Source: Helicobacter vulpis (lineage in GTDB: Bacteria > Campylobacterota > Campylobacteria > Campylobacterales > Helicobacteraceae). Taken from it: 35,159 nucleotides of DNA. The notes under the pieces are model-generated. The model did no database searches. It was not told the DNA's origin and worked only from the letters and a program-made list of their open reading frames with translations. The translations under genes and the position numbers were made by a program. This document shows, piece by piece, positions 16,741 through 26,485 of this stretch (its first letter is position 1; the number at the start of each line of letters is the position of its first letter). The stretch is taken from NCBI RefSeq assembly GCF_003660395.1, contig NZ_QXQT01000017.1:1-35159 (forward strand), read 5' to 3'.

Positions 16741-17369
16741 TGCACCGCATTCAAAACGCCCACATGTGCGCGGCCATTGCCAAGCACTTCCCCCTAGAAG
16801 AGAGGATCAAAGAAGCCATTTGCGCGATCCCGCGCGAAGAATTCGTACCCTCCAAACAACTCGCCTACAATCTAGACGCATTGCCCATGGGCGCGGATCA
16901 ATTCGTCAGCTCGCCCCTCACCGTGGCCAAAATGACCCAGTTTCTCAAGCCCTACCAAGTGGATAGCGTGTTAGAAGTGGGCTGTGGGAGCGGGTATCAG
17001 GCCATGGTACTCTCCAAACTCTTTCGGCGTGTGTTCAGCATTGAGCGCATTGAAAAACTCCTCATAGAAGCCAAAGAGCGCTTTAGAAAACTAGGGGTTA
17101 CCAATATCCACACCAAATTAGGCGATGGGCAACAAGGTTGGCCAGATTATGCCCCCTATGATCGCATTCTCTTTTCGGCATGCGCGCGCAGTGTCCCTAG
17201 CGCGCTGGTCGATCAGCTCGAAGAGGGGGGGATTTTGCTCGCCCCCATCGGCATGCAGGATCAAAAAATCACCCGCTTTGTCAAGCAAAAAGGGCGTTTG
17301 GAGGTGGAAAGCGTGTTGGATAGCTGTTTATTTGTCCCGATTGTAGATGGGATTGAGCGGGGGGTTTAG
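16740..17369 (+). CDS. pcm: Protein-L-isoaspartate O-methyltransferase
   Basis: 209 residues from the ATG at 16740, which overlaps the nrdB stop (TGATG). [15 protein letters not shown] precedes motif [16 protein letters not shown], and IERIEKLL and [16 protein letters not shown] follow, as in PCMT enzymes that repair isoaspartyl residues in aged proteins. AGGG seven nt upstream fits the ATG better than the TTG at 16737. The length is normal for the family. Confidence 0.93.
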   Translation: MHRIQNAHMCAAIAKHFPLEERIKEAICAIPREEFVPSKQLAYNLDALPMGADQFVSSPLTVAKMTQFLKPYQVDSVLEVGCGSGYQAMVLSKLFRRVFSIERIEKLLIEAKERFRKLGVTNIHTKLGDGQQGWPDYAPYDRILFSACARSVPSALVDQLEEGGILLAPIGMQDQKITRFVKQKGRLEVESVLDSCLFVPIVDGIERGV

Positions 17370-17377
17370 GGGGGTTT

Positions 17378-18423
17378 ATGCGCATCGCCAAAGGCTATAT
17401 GCTCAATGCCATAGCCCAAGTGTTCTTTTCTTTCTTTTTGGTGCTCTTTTTCATCGCCTCCATTGTGATGCTCATTAGCATCGCCACGGTAACTTTAGTG
17501 GTCAAATTGAGCGCGTTGGATCTCTTGCAACTCTATATCTACCTTTTGCCCGGGACAATCTTCTTCATCATCCCTATCACTTTCTTTGGGGCATGTGTGA
17601 TTGGATTGGCCAGACTCTCTTACGATCACGAACTGCTGGTTTTCTTTTCTTTAGGGATCGCGCCCAAGCAGTTGGTGAAGGCGCTTTTGCCCTTGTGCGT
17701 GGTGGTGAGCGCGATCTTGTTGGTCTTTTCTCTCATTTGGTCCCGGCCTCTAAGAGCGCTTATTATTCTTTTCTGCGGGATAAAAAAGAGCGTGTGGATG
17801 TGAATATCCAAGCGGGGGAATTTGGGCAAAAATTGGGGGATTGGCTGGTGTATGTGGGCAAGAGTGAGAATGGGGTTTTTAACGATTTGGTACTCTTTTC
17901 GCACAAGGGTTTGGTGACAGAGAGTTTCATCATCGCCAAAGAGGGCAGAATCCGCAATCAAGAGGGGCTCTTTGAGTTGGAATTAGACCATGGCAACGCC
18001 TATTTTGCCACTAAGGATCAAGTGCGCAAGGTGCATTTTAAGGAACTCATTTTAAAAAATAGACCCGTATTTTCTAGCCGTTCTAACGCGGCGTATTTGC
18101 ATGGGCATGACTATATAGGCTATTGGAAAAAAGCCTTTGGAGACCACCCAGATAAAAACCAACAACGGCGTTTTACCCAAGCGGTGCTTGTTGCGCTCTT
18201 CCCTCTAGCTAGCCTCTTTCTCATCCCTCTTTTTGGGATCGCCAACCCTCGCTACGCTAAGAATCTCTCCTATGTCTATGTGTTAGTCGCTGTGGGGTTG
18301 TATTTTTTAGGCATGCACATTGTCAGTCAGGACGCGCCCCTAGTGGGCACGATCGCCCTGCCCCTGCTTTGGGCTTTGGGCGCGTATGTCCTCTACCGGC
18401 GCGTGGTGGTGCGTTTTTATTGA
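17378..18423 (+). pseudogene. LptF/LptG-family LPS export permease, frameshifted
   Basis: The first frame (17378-17803, MRIAKGYMLNAIAQVFFSF) supplies the N-terminal helices, including the FHFLVL-like FSFFLVLFFIASIV and IPITFFGACVIGLARLSYD. The second, open to 18423, supplies the periplasmic jellyroll (VPASKSAYYSFLRDKKE to HFKELILK) and the last helices (LFPLASLFLIPLFG). The crossover is at about 17735-17743: one more T in CATTTGG would join the frames into about 348 residues, the family's normal size (HP0362 type). LptF and LptG move LPS out of the inner membrane and are generally essential, so a real knockout seems unlikely and a base-level error is plausible. The TGA overlaps the truA ATG by one base. 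Confidence 0.85.
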
Positions 18424-19160
18424 TGAATCGCTTTAAAATGCGAATCGCTTACGATGGGAGTGCTTTTTATGGCTACGCCAAACAGCCTCATCTGCCCAGT
18501 GTGCAAGGGGTTGTAGAGCACGCCTTGCAGAGTTTGGGCATCACTAGCCCCCTGTTATGCGCGGGCAGGACCGATAGAGGCGTGCACGCTCTAGCCCAAG
18601 TACTCTCTTTTTGTGCTCCTTTAAGTTTACAGACCTTGCAAAGACATCTCCCCCCCAAGCTCGCCCCACACATTGTTTGCAAGCGGTTACAAAGCGTGCC
18701 CCTAGATTTTCATCCGCGCTTTTGCGCGCGCATGCGCACCTATTGCTATGTACTCAGCAAAGCGCTCCATAACCCCTTTTTGAGCCGCTACATCGCCTGT
18801 TGCGAGCATGGGGATTTAGATCGCCTTCAAGAGGCGTTGAATTGCTTTATTGGCATGCATGATTTTAAGTTATTTAGCAAACAAGAGGGGGATTGGCGCA
18901 ACACCCAAGGGCAAATCATCTCTGCTAAATGCCATGCGCGCACGCTTTGGGGCGTACCCTGCGTGCTCATACGCATCAGCGCGCCGCGTTTTTTGCGCGC
19001 TCAAGTGCGCTTGATGGTGGGCGCGGCGTTGGCGTACTCCCTAGGGCATTTGAGTTTGGGGCAATTACAGACCCAAATCCGCGCCCAACAACGCCACCAC
19101 TCCCACCCTGCCCCCCCTCAAGGGCTCTATTTGGTACGGGTGGATTATGGACCTGCTTGA
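18423..19160 (+). CDS. truA: tRNA pseudouridine(38-40) synthase TruA
   Basis: 245 residues from the ATG at 18423. FKMRIAYDGSAFYGYAKQP is the typical opening; the catalytic Asp is in CAGRTDRGVHALAQ (near residue 50); FLRAQVRLMVG closes the fold. It isomerises U38-U40 in the anticodon arm of tRNAs. An upstream start at 18369 would add 18 residues inside the permease gene; the one-base TGATG coupling argues for 18423. Confidence 0.95.
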   Translation: MNRFKMRIAYDGSAFYGYAKQPHLPSVQGVVEHALQSLGITSPLLCAGRTDRGVHALAQVLSFCAPLSLQTLQRHLPPKLAPHIVCKRLQSVPLDFHPRFCARMRTYCYVLSKALHNPFLSRYIACCEHGDLDRLQEALNCFIGMHDFKLFSKQEGDWRNTQGQIISAKCHARTLWGVPCVLIRISAPRFLRAQVRLMVGAALAYSLGHLSLGQLQTQIRAQQRHHSHPAPPQGLYLVRVDYGPA

Positions 19161-19172
19161 AAAAGGATTGAC

Positions 19173-20189
19173 TTGTTACGATGGCTATTGTTATTCGTTG
19201 CGTGTGGCGTAGCTTGGGCGCGCTCTTTGTTGGAGACCCCCACCACCTTAATACCCTTTAAAAAGCAATACATCACCCTATTAAGCGAAAATGATGCGTA
19301 TTTGCACCCCATTGATCGCTATTACACGGCGGGGAATCGCGCGGGTTATGTGAGTAAGGAATACAATTTTTGGGGAGCGGCCTATGCCAAGTCTTGGCTG
19401 GCGTGGAGCCGTTATATGAGCTTACTCTATAGATCCCCCAAGATGACACGTTTTGCGCTGTTGGTGAGCCAAAGCATTTACACCCCCCTATTAGAACACC
19501 ACCGCCAGCAAGGCGTGGTACCCGGGGATCACCTTTATGCGGGCTATCTCCGAGCAGATTTAGGGGTTTTTCAGCGTAGCGCGCACAGCTTGGAAAGCCT
19601 GTTTATTTCTTTGGGCACAGTAGGACCCCACGCATTTGCCCAAGACATCCAGGACTGGGTGCACAACAAGTTGGGCGACAGGCGTTTTTTAGGTTGGCAA
19701 TACCAAATCCGCAATGAATTTATCTTTGAAATTTCTTACCAATGGTTGCGTAAGATTCCCCTCTTAAAAACACGTTTACTTGGCATAGACTTGATTCCCG
19801 GGGTAAACATCAGCTTGGGCAACGCCATCACGCAGGCCCGCCTAGGGTCCATGTTGCGCGTGGGCTATAATCTAGACGCAGATTTTGGACCCAATAAAAT
19901 CAACTCCAATCTAAGTGGGGGATTCCCCTATAGCGATAAGTTATCCCTTTACATTTTCGCCGGGGTATCAGGAAGCTACCAACCTGTCGACATCTTTGTC
20001 CAAGGCAATAGCCCGGAGACGCGCGATATCACGCACCTCCCCGTTGCGTTCTATACCCTAGAAGGGGGGGTCGCCCTGCTTTACAAGGGCTTTAGGATCG
20101 CCATCATTGCCACTAACTTGAGCAAAACCTTCCGTGAACAGCCCCAAAGCCACAATATCGGCACGGCCGAAATCAGCTTTGCTTTTTAG
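19173..20189 (+). CDS. lpxR: Lipid A 3'-O-deacylase LpxR
   Basis: 338 residues; a signal peptide (MLRWLLLFVACGVAWA, cleavage near residue 16) then an outer-membrane beta-barrel of the DUF2219 family. Family blocks are in order: LLSENDAYLHPIDRYYTAGN near residue 36 with the Asn-Asp pair, SIYTPL, DHLYAGYLRADLG, GTVGPHAFAQDIQDWVH with the His, and QIRNEFIFE. LpxR (HP0694 in H. pylori) removes the 3' acyl chains of lipid A, weakening TLR4 detection. TTG start at 19173 backed by AAAAGGA at about 19163. It sits 12 nt after truA. It ends AEISFAF with a terminal Phe, as outer-membrane barrels do. Confidence 0.9.
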   Translation: MLRWLLLFVACGVAWARSLLETPTTLIPFKKQYITLLSENDAYLHPIDRYYTAGNRAGYVSKEYNFWGAAYAKSWLAWSRYMSLLYRSPKMTRFALLVSQSIYTPLLEHHRQQGVVPGDHLYAGYLRADLGVFQRSAHSLESLFISLGTVGPHAFAQDIQDWVHNKLGDRRFLGWQYQIRNEFIFEISYQWLRKIPLLKTRLLGIDLIPGVNISLGNAITQARLGSMLRVGYNLDADFGPNKINSNLSGGFPYSDKLSLYIFAGVSGSYQPVDIFVQGNSPETRDITHLPVAFYTLEGGVALLYKGFRIAIIATNLSKTFREQPQSHNIGTAEISFAF

Positions 20190-20211
20190 AATGCTAAAAA
20201 CGCAAGCGACA

Positions 20212-20457
20212 CTACTTTCTAGGGTTAGCCTCTGTAACGCGGATGGTTCTACCCATAAAATCTGTATTATCCAAAGTACTGATCGCCTTGAGTGCGTCTT
20301 CATCTTCCATTTCTACAAATCCAAACCCCTTAGGCCTTTTGGTTTCGCGATCCAAAATGAGCTTCACAGAGCTCACTGCTCCAAACTGACTAAAGAGTTC
20401 CTCCACCTCTTGTTCTGTAGCGCTGTACACCAAATTCCCTACATAAATATTCTTCAA
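20212..20457 (-). CDS. Small RRM-domain RNA-binding protein
   Basis: 81 residues, a single RRM: RNP2 IYVGNL at residues 4-9 and RNP1 KGFGFVEM near residue 43, ending TEANPRK. It binds single-stranded RNA or DNA; the H. pylori counterpart is HP0827, annotated as a 12RNP2-type binding protein. Bacterial single-RRM proteins resemble the cyanobacterial Rbp family; specific targets are unknown. Monocistronic on appearance, with its own promoter upstream and convergent to lpxR. Confidence 0.92.
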   Translation of the reverse strand: MKNIYVGNLVYSATEQEVEELFSQFGAVSSVKLILDRETKRPKGFGFVEMEDEDALKAISTLDNTDFMGRTIRVTEANPRK

Positions 20458-20505
20458 GTGCTCTCTCCGCGAAATTTCTCTCTAGCTACGCTAAAAGACC
20501 CGTCC

Positions 20506-20511
20506 ATTCTA
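20506..20511 (-). promoter_or_regulatory. Extended -10 (TGCTAGAAT) for the RRM gene
   Basis: On the minus strand TGC precedes TAGAAT, an extended -10 shape, about 50 nt ahead of the RRM ATG and just after the permease stop. Confidence 0.45.
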
Positions 20512-20533
20512 GCACAATCTAGCTTAAATTGTC

Positions 20534-21772
20534 CTATTCATTGCGCAATACAGCCAGCGCGTCCACACTGGCCGCCTTACGCGCGGGGTAGTAGGAGGAA
20601 AGCGCAACGATGAGAATCGCGCCTATGAGTGTTCCTAAGAAATCCGTCATCGCCAAATCTAAAGGCAATTTATCCATGCCATAGACATCAGCAGGTAAAG
20701 AAATAATAGGAAAGTGCGCTAAAAAGCCCATCGCCAAGAATGCTAAGAGTACCCCTAAAATAATCCCACTTCCCCCAATCACACTCCCTAGCACAAAGAA
20801 ACTGCGCTTGATCTCTGGAGCGCTCGCCCCCAGACTGAGCAAGAGAGCGATCTCTTTGCGGCGGTGCATCACCACCATGAGCAAGGAGCTAATGATGTTT
20901 AAAGAGGCCATTAAAATAATGAGCATCAACACGATAAAGAGCGCGCGCTTTTCTAGCGCCATTGCCGAAAAGAAATTCCCATTTTGTTGCCACCACCCTT
21001 CAATGCCCACGCCATGATTGGGGATTTCTTTAAGCGCTTCTTTGATTTTATCCATGTCCTCCATGGCGTGTTGGGAATACACATGAATCCCATCATACAC
21101 CCCCGGGGGCAGATTTCTAATCGCGCTCAGGGCTTTTAAATTGGTATACAGATAGCTATTGTCATAAGCCCTAAGCCCGGATTCAAAGACACCATCTACT
21201 TCAAAGCGTTTCATGGTGGGGGAGAGCACAAAGCCAGTGGGTTCTAACTTAGTGAAGAACAAATCTAATTTTTTAGCTTTGCCCAATAAAAGCGACTCTT
21301 TTAAGGTTTTACCCACAATGAGATGAAAGGGTGTGGATTTGAAGCGCACTAAACTCTCTGTATCAAAGCTCTTTTTTAAAATAGTATTGATACGCAATTC
21401 TCTATCTATATCCACCCCAAATAACAACCCGCCATTCACCATGCCATTGAAACGCGCCACCACCTGCATTTGCAAATAGGGGCTAAAGATCAGGTGGGGA
21501 AATTTGCGCTCTAATGCCTCCAAAGTGCTCTGTTCAATGCCCGCATAACTTGTCGTGTATAAGGTTAAGGGGTAATTCATCACAAAAAGCTTGTTTTCAA
21601 ATTCCTTACTCATCCCGTTCATGATAGCCATCGCCACAATGAGCACCATCACCCCCACCCCCACCCCCAAAAAAGCCAAAAAAGCGGTGATGCTAATGAA
21701 GGGTTGATTCTTGTCAAAACGCAGATAACGGCGCACCAAAAAAGGCACTAAAGAGGGGGCAATCTGACTCAT
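20534..21772 (-). CDS. LolC/LolE-type lipoprotein-release ABC permease
   Basis: 412 residues: an N-terminal helix ([20 protein letters not shown], residues about 25-45), a large periplasmic domain, and three C-terminal FtsX-type helices with [19 protein letters not shown]. This is the LolC/E/F topology, the inner-membrane part that hands outer-membrane lipoproteins to LolA. The ATG overlaps the secA stop by 4 nt (ATGA), and lolA lies on the far side of secA, as in HP0785-HP0787. Only one permease is present here, so it may serve as a combined LolF-like subunit. Confidence 0.88.
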   Translation of the reverse strand: MSQIAPSLVPFLVRRYLRFDKNQPFISITAFLAFLGVGVGVMVLIVAMAIMNGMSKEFENKLFVMNYPLTLYTTSYAGIEQSTLEALERKFPHLIFSPYLQMQVVARFNGMVNGGLLFGVDIDRELRINTILKKSFDTESLVRFKSTPFHLIVGKTLKESLLLGKAKKLDLFFTKLEPTGFVLSPTMKRFEVDGVFESGLRAYDNSYLYTNLKALSAIRNLPPGVYDGIHVYSQHAMEDMDKIKEALKEIPNHGVGIEGWWQQNGNFFSAMALEKRALFIVLMLIILMASLNIISSLLMVVMHRRKEIALLLSLGASAPEIKRSFFVLGSVIGGSGIILGVLLAFLAMGFLAHFPIISLPADVYGMDKLPLDLAMTDFLGTLIGAILIVALSSYYPARKAASVDALAVLRNE

Positions 21773-24351
21773 TTGGGCTTGGCAAACATCCCTTTTTTAG
21801 GGCCGCTCTTAGCGTGGCAATGTTTGTATTTCTTCCCGCTCCCACAATAACAGGGGGCGTTCCTAGAGATATTCTTAGGCACTTCTCTCTCTTCCATTTC
21901 CCAATTGCTCAAGGCCAATTCAATGTCTGAATTGTTGAAACGCAATTCCTCCTGCGCGCCTTCTAAATCGCTAAAGAATCTCTGGGTGTCTTCATGGGTA
22001 CTCGCGCTCAATTCTAATTTATGAAAGGTCTTGATCGCCTCTAATTTGATCGAATCGATGAGCTCCAAGAATAGGTTATAGCTCTCCTTTTTATACTCCA
22101 CAAGGGGGTCTTTTTGGTTATACCCCCTAAGCCCGATTCCGGTTTTGAGATTGTCCATCGTGTAGAGGTGTTCGCGCCACGCGTTATCTAAAATCTGCAA
22201 ATAGATAATGCGCTCGATCTTATTGCGCTCCTCGACATGCTCCATCTTGGCTTGGTATTGCTTTTCTAGCGCGTTGAGGATGAAGGTTTCTAAACCCGTG
22301 ATACTCTCATCTTGTAAATCTGTAAAATCAATGTGCGCATTAAATTCTTCTTGCAAAACATGGGCGATGTTTTCTAAATCCTCTGGGCTAAAATCCTGCA
22401 CTTCAAAGGCTTGTTGGCTTTCTAAGATTTTCATCACCGCATATTGCCGATTCTCCTCAATACGCGCGCTAATGTCGTAATCATCGTCTAAAAGCTCGTT
22501 GCGGAATTTGTAGACGGTTTTGCGTTGCTCATTAGCCACATCGTCGTATTCTAGCAGGTGTTTGCGGCTTTCAAAATGCAGGGCTTCTACCTTCTTTTGG
22601 GCGTTTTCTACAGAACGCGTTACTAGCTTGGATTCGATGTATTCGCCATCTTTCAAGCCCAATTTCTCCATCACTCCCTTAATGCGATCGCTCCCAAAGA
22701 TACGCAATAAGCTATCCTCCAAGCTCAAATAAAATTGGCTCACCCCTGGATCCCCTTGACGCCCACTGCGCCCTCGAAGTTGGTTGTCAATGCGCCTACT
22801 CTCATGGCGTTCTGTACCGATGATGTAAAGCCCGCCTAATTCTTTGATCTCCTCGCTGAGTTTAATATCCACCCCGCGCCCGGCCATGTTGGTAGCAATT
22901 GTTACTGCCCCTTTAAGCCCTGCGTCCTTGATAATCTCGGCTTCTTTGGTGTGTTGCTTGGCGTTTAACACGGTGTGAGGGATGCGTTCTTGTTGCAACA
23001 GCGCATGCAAGACTTCGCTTTTTTGGATGCTCGCCGTGCCCACCAATACGGGCTGCCCCTTGGCATGCAATTCTTTAATTTTGGCGATCACCGCTTCAAA
23101 CTTCTCTCTTTCGCTCTTGTAGATGAGATCGTTTAAATCCTTGCGCTGGATGGGGATATTGGTGGGGATGGAGATCACCTCCAAATTGTAGATTTCTAAA
23201 AACTCGGTCGCTTCTGTTTGGGCGGTGCCCGTCATCCCTGCAAGCTTGTCATAGAGTCTAAAATAGTTCTGAAAAGTGATGTCGGCTAGGGTTTGACTTT
23301 CTTCTTTAATGCCCACCTGTTCTTTGGCTTCTAGGGCTTGGTGCAACCCTTCACTAAAGCGCCGCCCTTCACTCAAGCGCCCGGTAAATTCATCCACAAT
23401 CACCACCTCCCCATTAGACACCACATAGTCCTTATCTTTGGCAAACAAGTAATGCGCCTTGAGGGCTTGATCCAAATGGTGGGAGAGAATGGCGTTATCT
23501 AGGCTGTAGAGATTGTCCACTCCAAAGAGTGTTTCTGCCTTTTTAATGCCCTCTTCGGTGATGAGAATCACGCGGTTTTTTTCATCAATGGTAAAATCTG
23601 TGTCTAGCTCCATGTTTTGGGCGACCATGTTCGCACGCTCGTAATTCTCCATGCGCTTATTCACAGGACCAGAGATGATTAAAGGCGTGCGCGCCTCATC
23701 AATGAGAATTGAATCCACCTCATCAATGATGGCAAAGGCATGTTCTTTTTGTACCTTCTGCTCTAGGGCGTATTTCATGTTGTCGCGCAAGTAGTCAAAG
23801 CCAAATTCATTATTCGTGCCATAAACAACATCATTGGCATAAATACTTAGCCGCTCCTCATCAAAGCTCCCCCCCACCACCACGCCCACGCTATAGCCCA
23901 AAAAGTTATAGAGGGGCTCCATTTCTTTAGCGTCCCTTTGGGCTAAGTAGTCATTGACTGTAACGACATGCACGCTTTGCCCACTCATCGCATGCAAAGC
24001 CACCGCCAAAGTCGCCACCAAAGTTTTGCCCTCACCGGTTTTCATCTCGGCGATCTTGCCCTCATGCAAGACCATGCCCCCGATGAGTTGGACATCAAAA
24101 TGGCGCATTTTCAAGACCCGTTTTGACGCTTCGCGCGTGATGGCAAAACTCTGACATAGGACTTCGTCCAAGCTTTTTTCTTGATGGCGCACTTGGGTTT
24201 TCAAGCTCTCAAAGAGCTGTTGCAACTGCGCATCGCTCATGGCACTGCATTCCTTTTCTAGCGCGTTAATGCGCGCCACGCGTTGTTGATAGGCTTTGAT
24301 GGCACGCTGATTTTTTGTACCGATAATTTTGTTCACAAGGGTTTTAATCAT
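21769..24351 (-). CDS. secA: Protein translocase ATPase SecA
   Basis: 860 residues from the ATG at 24351 ([14 protein letters not shown]). Walker [33 protein letters not shown], the preprotein-binding domain, [10 protein letters not shown] and [10 protein letters not shown] are all visible, and the C-terminus ends in a zinc SecB-type knob, [15 protein letters not shown]. It drives Sec-dependent export, needed by LpxR, LolA and the signal-peptide proteins at the right end. An ATG at 24363 adds only four residues; a GGA before 24351 slightly favours the shorter form, which also resembles the H. pylori N-terminus. Confidence 0.97.
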   Translation of the reverse strand: MIKTLVNKIIGTKNQRAIKAYQQRVARINALEKECSAMSDAQLQQLFESLKTQVRHQEKSLDEVLCQSFAITREASKRVLKMRHFDVQLIGGMVLHEGKIAEMKTGEGKTLVATLAVALHAMSGQSVHVVTVNDYLAQRDAKEMEPLYNFLGYSVGVVVGGSFDEERLSIYANDVVYGTNNEFGFDYLRDNMKYALEQKVQKEHAFAIIDEVDSILIDEARTPLIISGPVNKRMENYERANMVAQNMELDTDFTIDEKNRVILITEEGIKKAETLFGVDNLYSLDNAILSHHLDQALKAHYLFAKDKDYVVSNGEVVIVDEFTGRLSEGRRFSEGLHQALEAKEQVGIKEESQTLADITFQNYFRLYDKLAGMTGTAQTEATEFLEIYNLEVISIPTNIPIQRKDLNDLIYKSEREKFEAVIAKIKELHAKGQPVLVGTASIQKSEVLHALLQQERIPHTVLNAKQHTKEAEIIKDAGLKGAVTIATNMAGRGVDIKLSEEIKELGGLYIIGTERHESRRIDNQLRGRSGRQGDPGVSQFYLSLEDSLLRIFGSDRIKGVMEKLGLKDGEYIESKLVTRSVENAQKKVEALHFESRKHLLEYDDVANEQRKTVYKFRNELLDDDYDISARIEENRQYAVMKILESQQAFEVQDFSPEDLENIAHVLQEEFNAHIDFTDLQDESITGLETFILNALEKQYQAKMEHVEERNKIERIIYLQILDNAWREHLYTMDNLKTGIGLRGYNQKDPLVEYKKESYNLFLELIDSIKLEAIKTFHKLELSASTHEDTQRFFSDLEGAQEELRFNNSDIELALSNWEMEEREVPKNISRNAPCYCGSGKKYKHCHAKSGPKKGMFAKPK

Positions 24352-24399
24352 GTGGGTATCCATGTTGTTTTAACATAAGCCTAGATTTTAACAAATTTT

Positions 24400-24407
24400 T
24401 ATACAAT
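24400..24407 (+). promoter_or_regulatory. -10 region (TATACAAT) for lolA
   Basis: TATACAAT about 20 nt before the lolA ATG, in a very AT-rich 64-nt spacer shared with divergent secA. Confidence 0.45.
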
Positions 24408-24427
24408 CGCGCCTAAAAGAGAAGAGC

Positions 24428-24940
24428 ATGCGCTGGATCGCTATTTTATGCTTAGGGGTGGGGGGGCTGTTGGGCTTGGATTTGCATTTTCAGAGTTTTA
24501 GCGCGCATTTCAAACAGGTGGTGCTGGGCGAAGGCCCTAGCCCCGTTTATGAGGGCGAAATCTTTGCCAAAATGCCCGATTTGGTAAAATGGGTCTATGA
24601 CAAACCCTCTGCCAAAGAGATCTACATGCGCGATAAGCGTGTGGTGGTCTATGAGCCTCAGCTCTTGCAAGCCACCCTCACCAAGTTAGACAAGTCTTTG
24701 GATTTCTTCACCATTCTCAAAAAAGCCAAGCTCCAAAAGGATGGGCGTTATAAAACCAAGATCAAAGACACCACCTACTACCTCACTTTGCAAGACAAGT
24801 TACCCTATTTGCTAGAGTTCACAGACAAACTCAATAACAAGGTCCAAATCACCTTTAGCGCTGTGAAAATCAATATCCCTTTAGAAGATTCGATGTTTGT
24901 CTTTGTACTCCCCAAGGGGGTGGATTTGGTGCGCCATTAG
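24428..24940 (+). CDS. lolA: Outer-membrane lipoprotein carrier LolA
   Basis: 170 residues with a signal peptide (MRWIAILCLGVGGLLGLDL) and the LolA half-barrel: FSAHFKQVVLGEGPSPVYEG, then GEIFAKMPDLVKWVYDKP, and VVVYEPQLLQATLTKL. LolA ferries lipoproteins through the periplasm from the Lol permease to the outer membrane. It is divergent from secA and its 3' end overlaps the glucosyltransferase gene (convergent) by 4 nt. Epsilon-class LolA is divergent in sequence, but context (HP0785 position) agrees. Confidence 0.85.
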   Translation: MRWIAILCLGVGGLLGLDLHFQSFSAHFKQVVLGEGPSPVYEGEIFAKMPDLVKWVYDKPSAKEIYMRDKRVVVYEPQLLQATLTKLDKSLDFFTILKKAKLQKDGRYKTKIKDTTYYLTLQDKLPYLLEFTDKLNNKVQITFSAVKINIPLEDSMFVFVLPKGVDLVRH

Positions 24941-26064
24941 TAAATGCGCTTAAAATCCTCAATCACCTCTTGATACATCTCTAGGGTCTGCGCGATGGAC
25001 TTGTCTAAAGTGTAATTTTGCGCGCTTTGGGCATAGGCTTTTTCGGCAAGGGCGCGTTCTGCAGGGTGTTCGAGCCAATAGTCAATTTGGCGCGCTAGGT
25101 CTATGGGGTCATTGGCTTTAAAAAGAGAACGATTATCTAGGGCAAATTGATTGGTGGCGCTAATCTTGCTATCTGAAATGATGGGCACCACCCCACAGCC
25201 CATTGCCTCTAAACACGCGATCGCCTCCCCCTCCACATCTGCGCTATGCACATAGAGATCGCATTGGTAGAGCAATTCTATTAAGGCACTAGGCTCTACA
25301 AAACCCAAATCCACGGGGTGGGCTAATTGGCTAGCCTGCCTTTGCAACGCGCCCAAACAAGGCCCCTGCCCTTTGAGATGTAATTGGATTTTAGCGCGGT
25401 ACTTGCTCAAATGCACCGCTTTAATGAGCACGCGTTGGTTTTTTTCAGGCGAATAACGCCCCACCATGGCAATGTGGTAAAGATCGTCTGTCTTTGTGTT
25501 GTGCGTGCGGGGGGTGTAGAGAGGATCAAACCCATTAGAGATCACATATTTTTTCCCCCCATAACCATGTCTGTTTAATTCAGATTTGATTAGAGGCGAA
25601 GGGCAGTGGATATGGTTGAGGTGCTGGTAGTAATTGTGTTTGAACCACCAAAAGATCGCGCGATTCAACCAAGCGAGCTTTTCTAATTTGATATTGTAGG
25701 TGATGTGTTCGGGTTGCAAGTGAAACGCCCCCACAAAGGGGATCTGCATAGAACGCGCGACTTCTATAGCGACTTTTTCTAATTTAAAGGGCAAGAAGAG
25801 ATGGACAATATCCGCCCCTTCAAAGGCGCGTTGTAAGACTTCTCTTTGGGGTTTGCCAAAGAGGATATGTTGCTTGTGGGCAATTTGGGTTACCAAGGGA
25901 ATATGGCGCTCAGGCACACTGAAAAACCCCTCCCCTTGCACAAAGGGGGCGACCACGCGCACCGCATGCCCATGCCTTTGCAAGGCCTTGTAAAAACGAT
26001 AAGCGGTCATGGAAGTGCCATTGCTCTTGTTTTCAAAACTATCCACCACCAGCACAATAACCAC
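24937..26064 (-). CDS. Cholesterol alpha-glucosyltransferase (GT4)
   Basis: 375 residues. The opening MVIVLVVDSFENKSNGTSMT, the middle FHLQPEHITYNIKLEKL, the NDP-sugar side IAMVGRYSPEKNQRVLIKA and the E-x7-E site EGEAIACLE closely match the H. pylori HP0421 protein as I remember it. HP0421 (capJ/cgt) adds glucose to host cholesterol at the membrane, giving cholesteryl glucosides that help the bacterium evade immunity. The GTG start overlaps the previous stop as TAGTG, with AAGGAAGA before it. It is the last gene of the metG-led unit. Acceptor identity is inferred from homology. Confidence 0.88.
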   Translation of the reverse strand: MVIVLVVDSFENKSNGTSMTAYRFYKALQRHGHAVRVVAPFVQGEGFFSVPERHIPLVTQIAHKQHILFGKPQREVLQRAFEGADIVHLFLPFKLEKVAIEVARSMQIPFVGAFHLQPEHITYNIKLEKLAWLNRAIFWWFKHNYYQHLNHIHCPSPLIKSELNRHGYGGKKYVISNGFDPLYTPRTHNTKTDDLYHIAMVGRYSPEKNQRVLIKAVHLSKYRAKIQLHLKGQGPCLGALQRQASQLAHPVDLGFVEPSALIELLYQCDLYVHSADVEGEAIACLEAMGCGVVPIISDSKISATNQFALDNRSLFKANDPIDLARQIDYWLEHPAERALAEKAYAQSAQNYTLDKSIAQTLEMYQEVIEDFKRIY

Positions 26065-26483
26065 TAATCTTCCTTGAAGTTGAACTTGAAGGGGCGCTTT
26101 TCAAAAACTAAGATTTCAAAATCCCCCTCAAAAACTTTGATTTCCATAAACTCCCCCTCTACGCGTACAGACACCTTTTTAGAACTGGTGTGGCTGATAG
26201 ACGCGTTGAAGTAAACTTCCTGTTTCAGTTCTACAGGGGCGAGCAAACTCAACTTGATCGAGCTAATCAGGCTATTTTTCTTATTGAGCGCGCAAAGGGC
26301 GGCAAAACTCGCCGCGCTCACAAGAAAGCCCGCATGCACGACATCTTCTTCACAGAGCATGAACTCTTTAGGGACAAGACACACCGTGGCCTTTCCCGAT
26401 CCAAAAGAAATCAAATCCGCGCATAGGGTTTGTTCTAATCTAGAACAAACCACCAAACCCTCCTCAAGGGGTGCATCACTCAT
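26064..26483 (-). CDS. Hotdog-fold acyl thioesterase-like protein
   Basis: 139 residues. VVHAGFLVSAASFAALCAL is the long central hotdog helix, flanked by strands (LISSIKLSLLAPVELKQEVYF; VSVRVEGEFMEIKVFEGDFE). Such proteins hydrolyse or bind acyl-CoA or acyl-ACP. ATG with AAAGG upstream, two bases after the cmoB stop, and coupled to the glucosyltransferase by TAGTG. Position equals HP0420. The conserved link to a lipid-glycosylating enzyme suggests a role in lipid handling, but that is inference. Confidence 0.75.
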   Translation of the reverse strand: MSDAPLEEGLVVCSRLEQTLCADLISFGSGKATVCLVPKEFMLCEEDVVHAGFLVSAASFAALCALNKKNSLISSIKLSLLAPVELKQEVYFNASISHTSSKKVSVRVEGEFMEIKVFEGDFEILVFEKRPFKFNFKED

Positions 26484-26485
26484 GT

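Noticed and set aside
17593-17736. Start of the second permease ORF as an independent gene
   Set aside because: Its first 48 residues (MCDWIGQTLLRSRTAG) are the other-frame reading of the permease N-half; only the part after the frame break is real.
20178-20200. TTTTTAG/CTAAAAA stem at the lpxR end as a terminator
   Set aside because: AT-only 7-bp stem overlapping the stop; too weak to list.
20134-20613. 159-residue plus-strand ORF after lpxR
   Set aside because: Antisense to the RRM gene and the end of the Lol permease gene; no family features.
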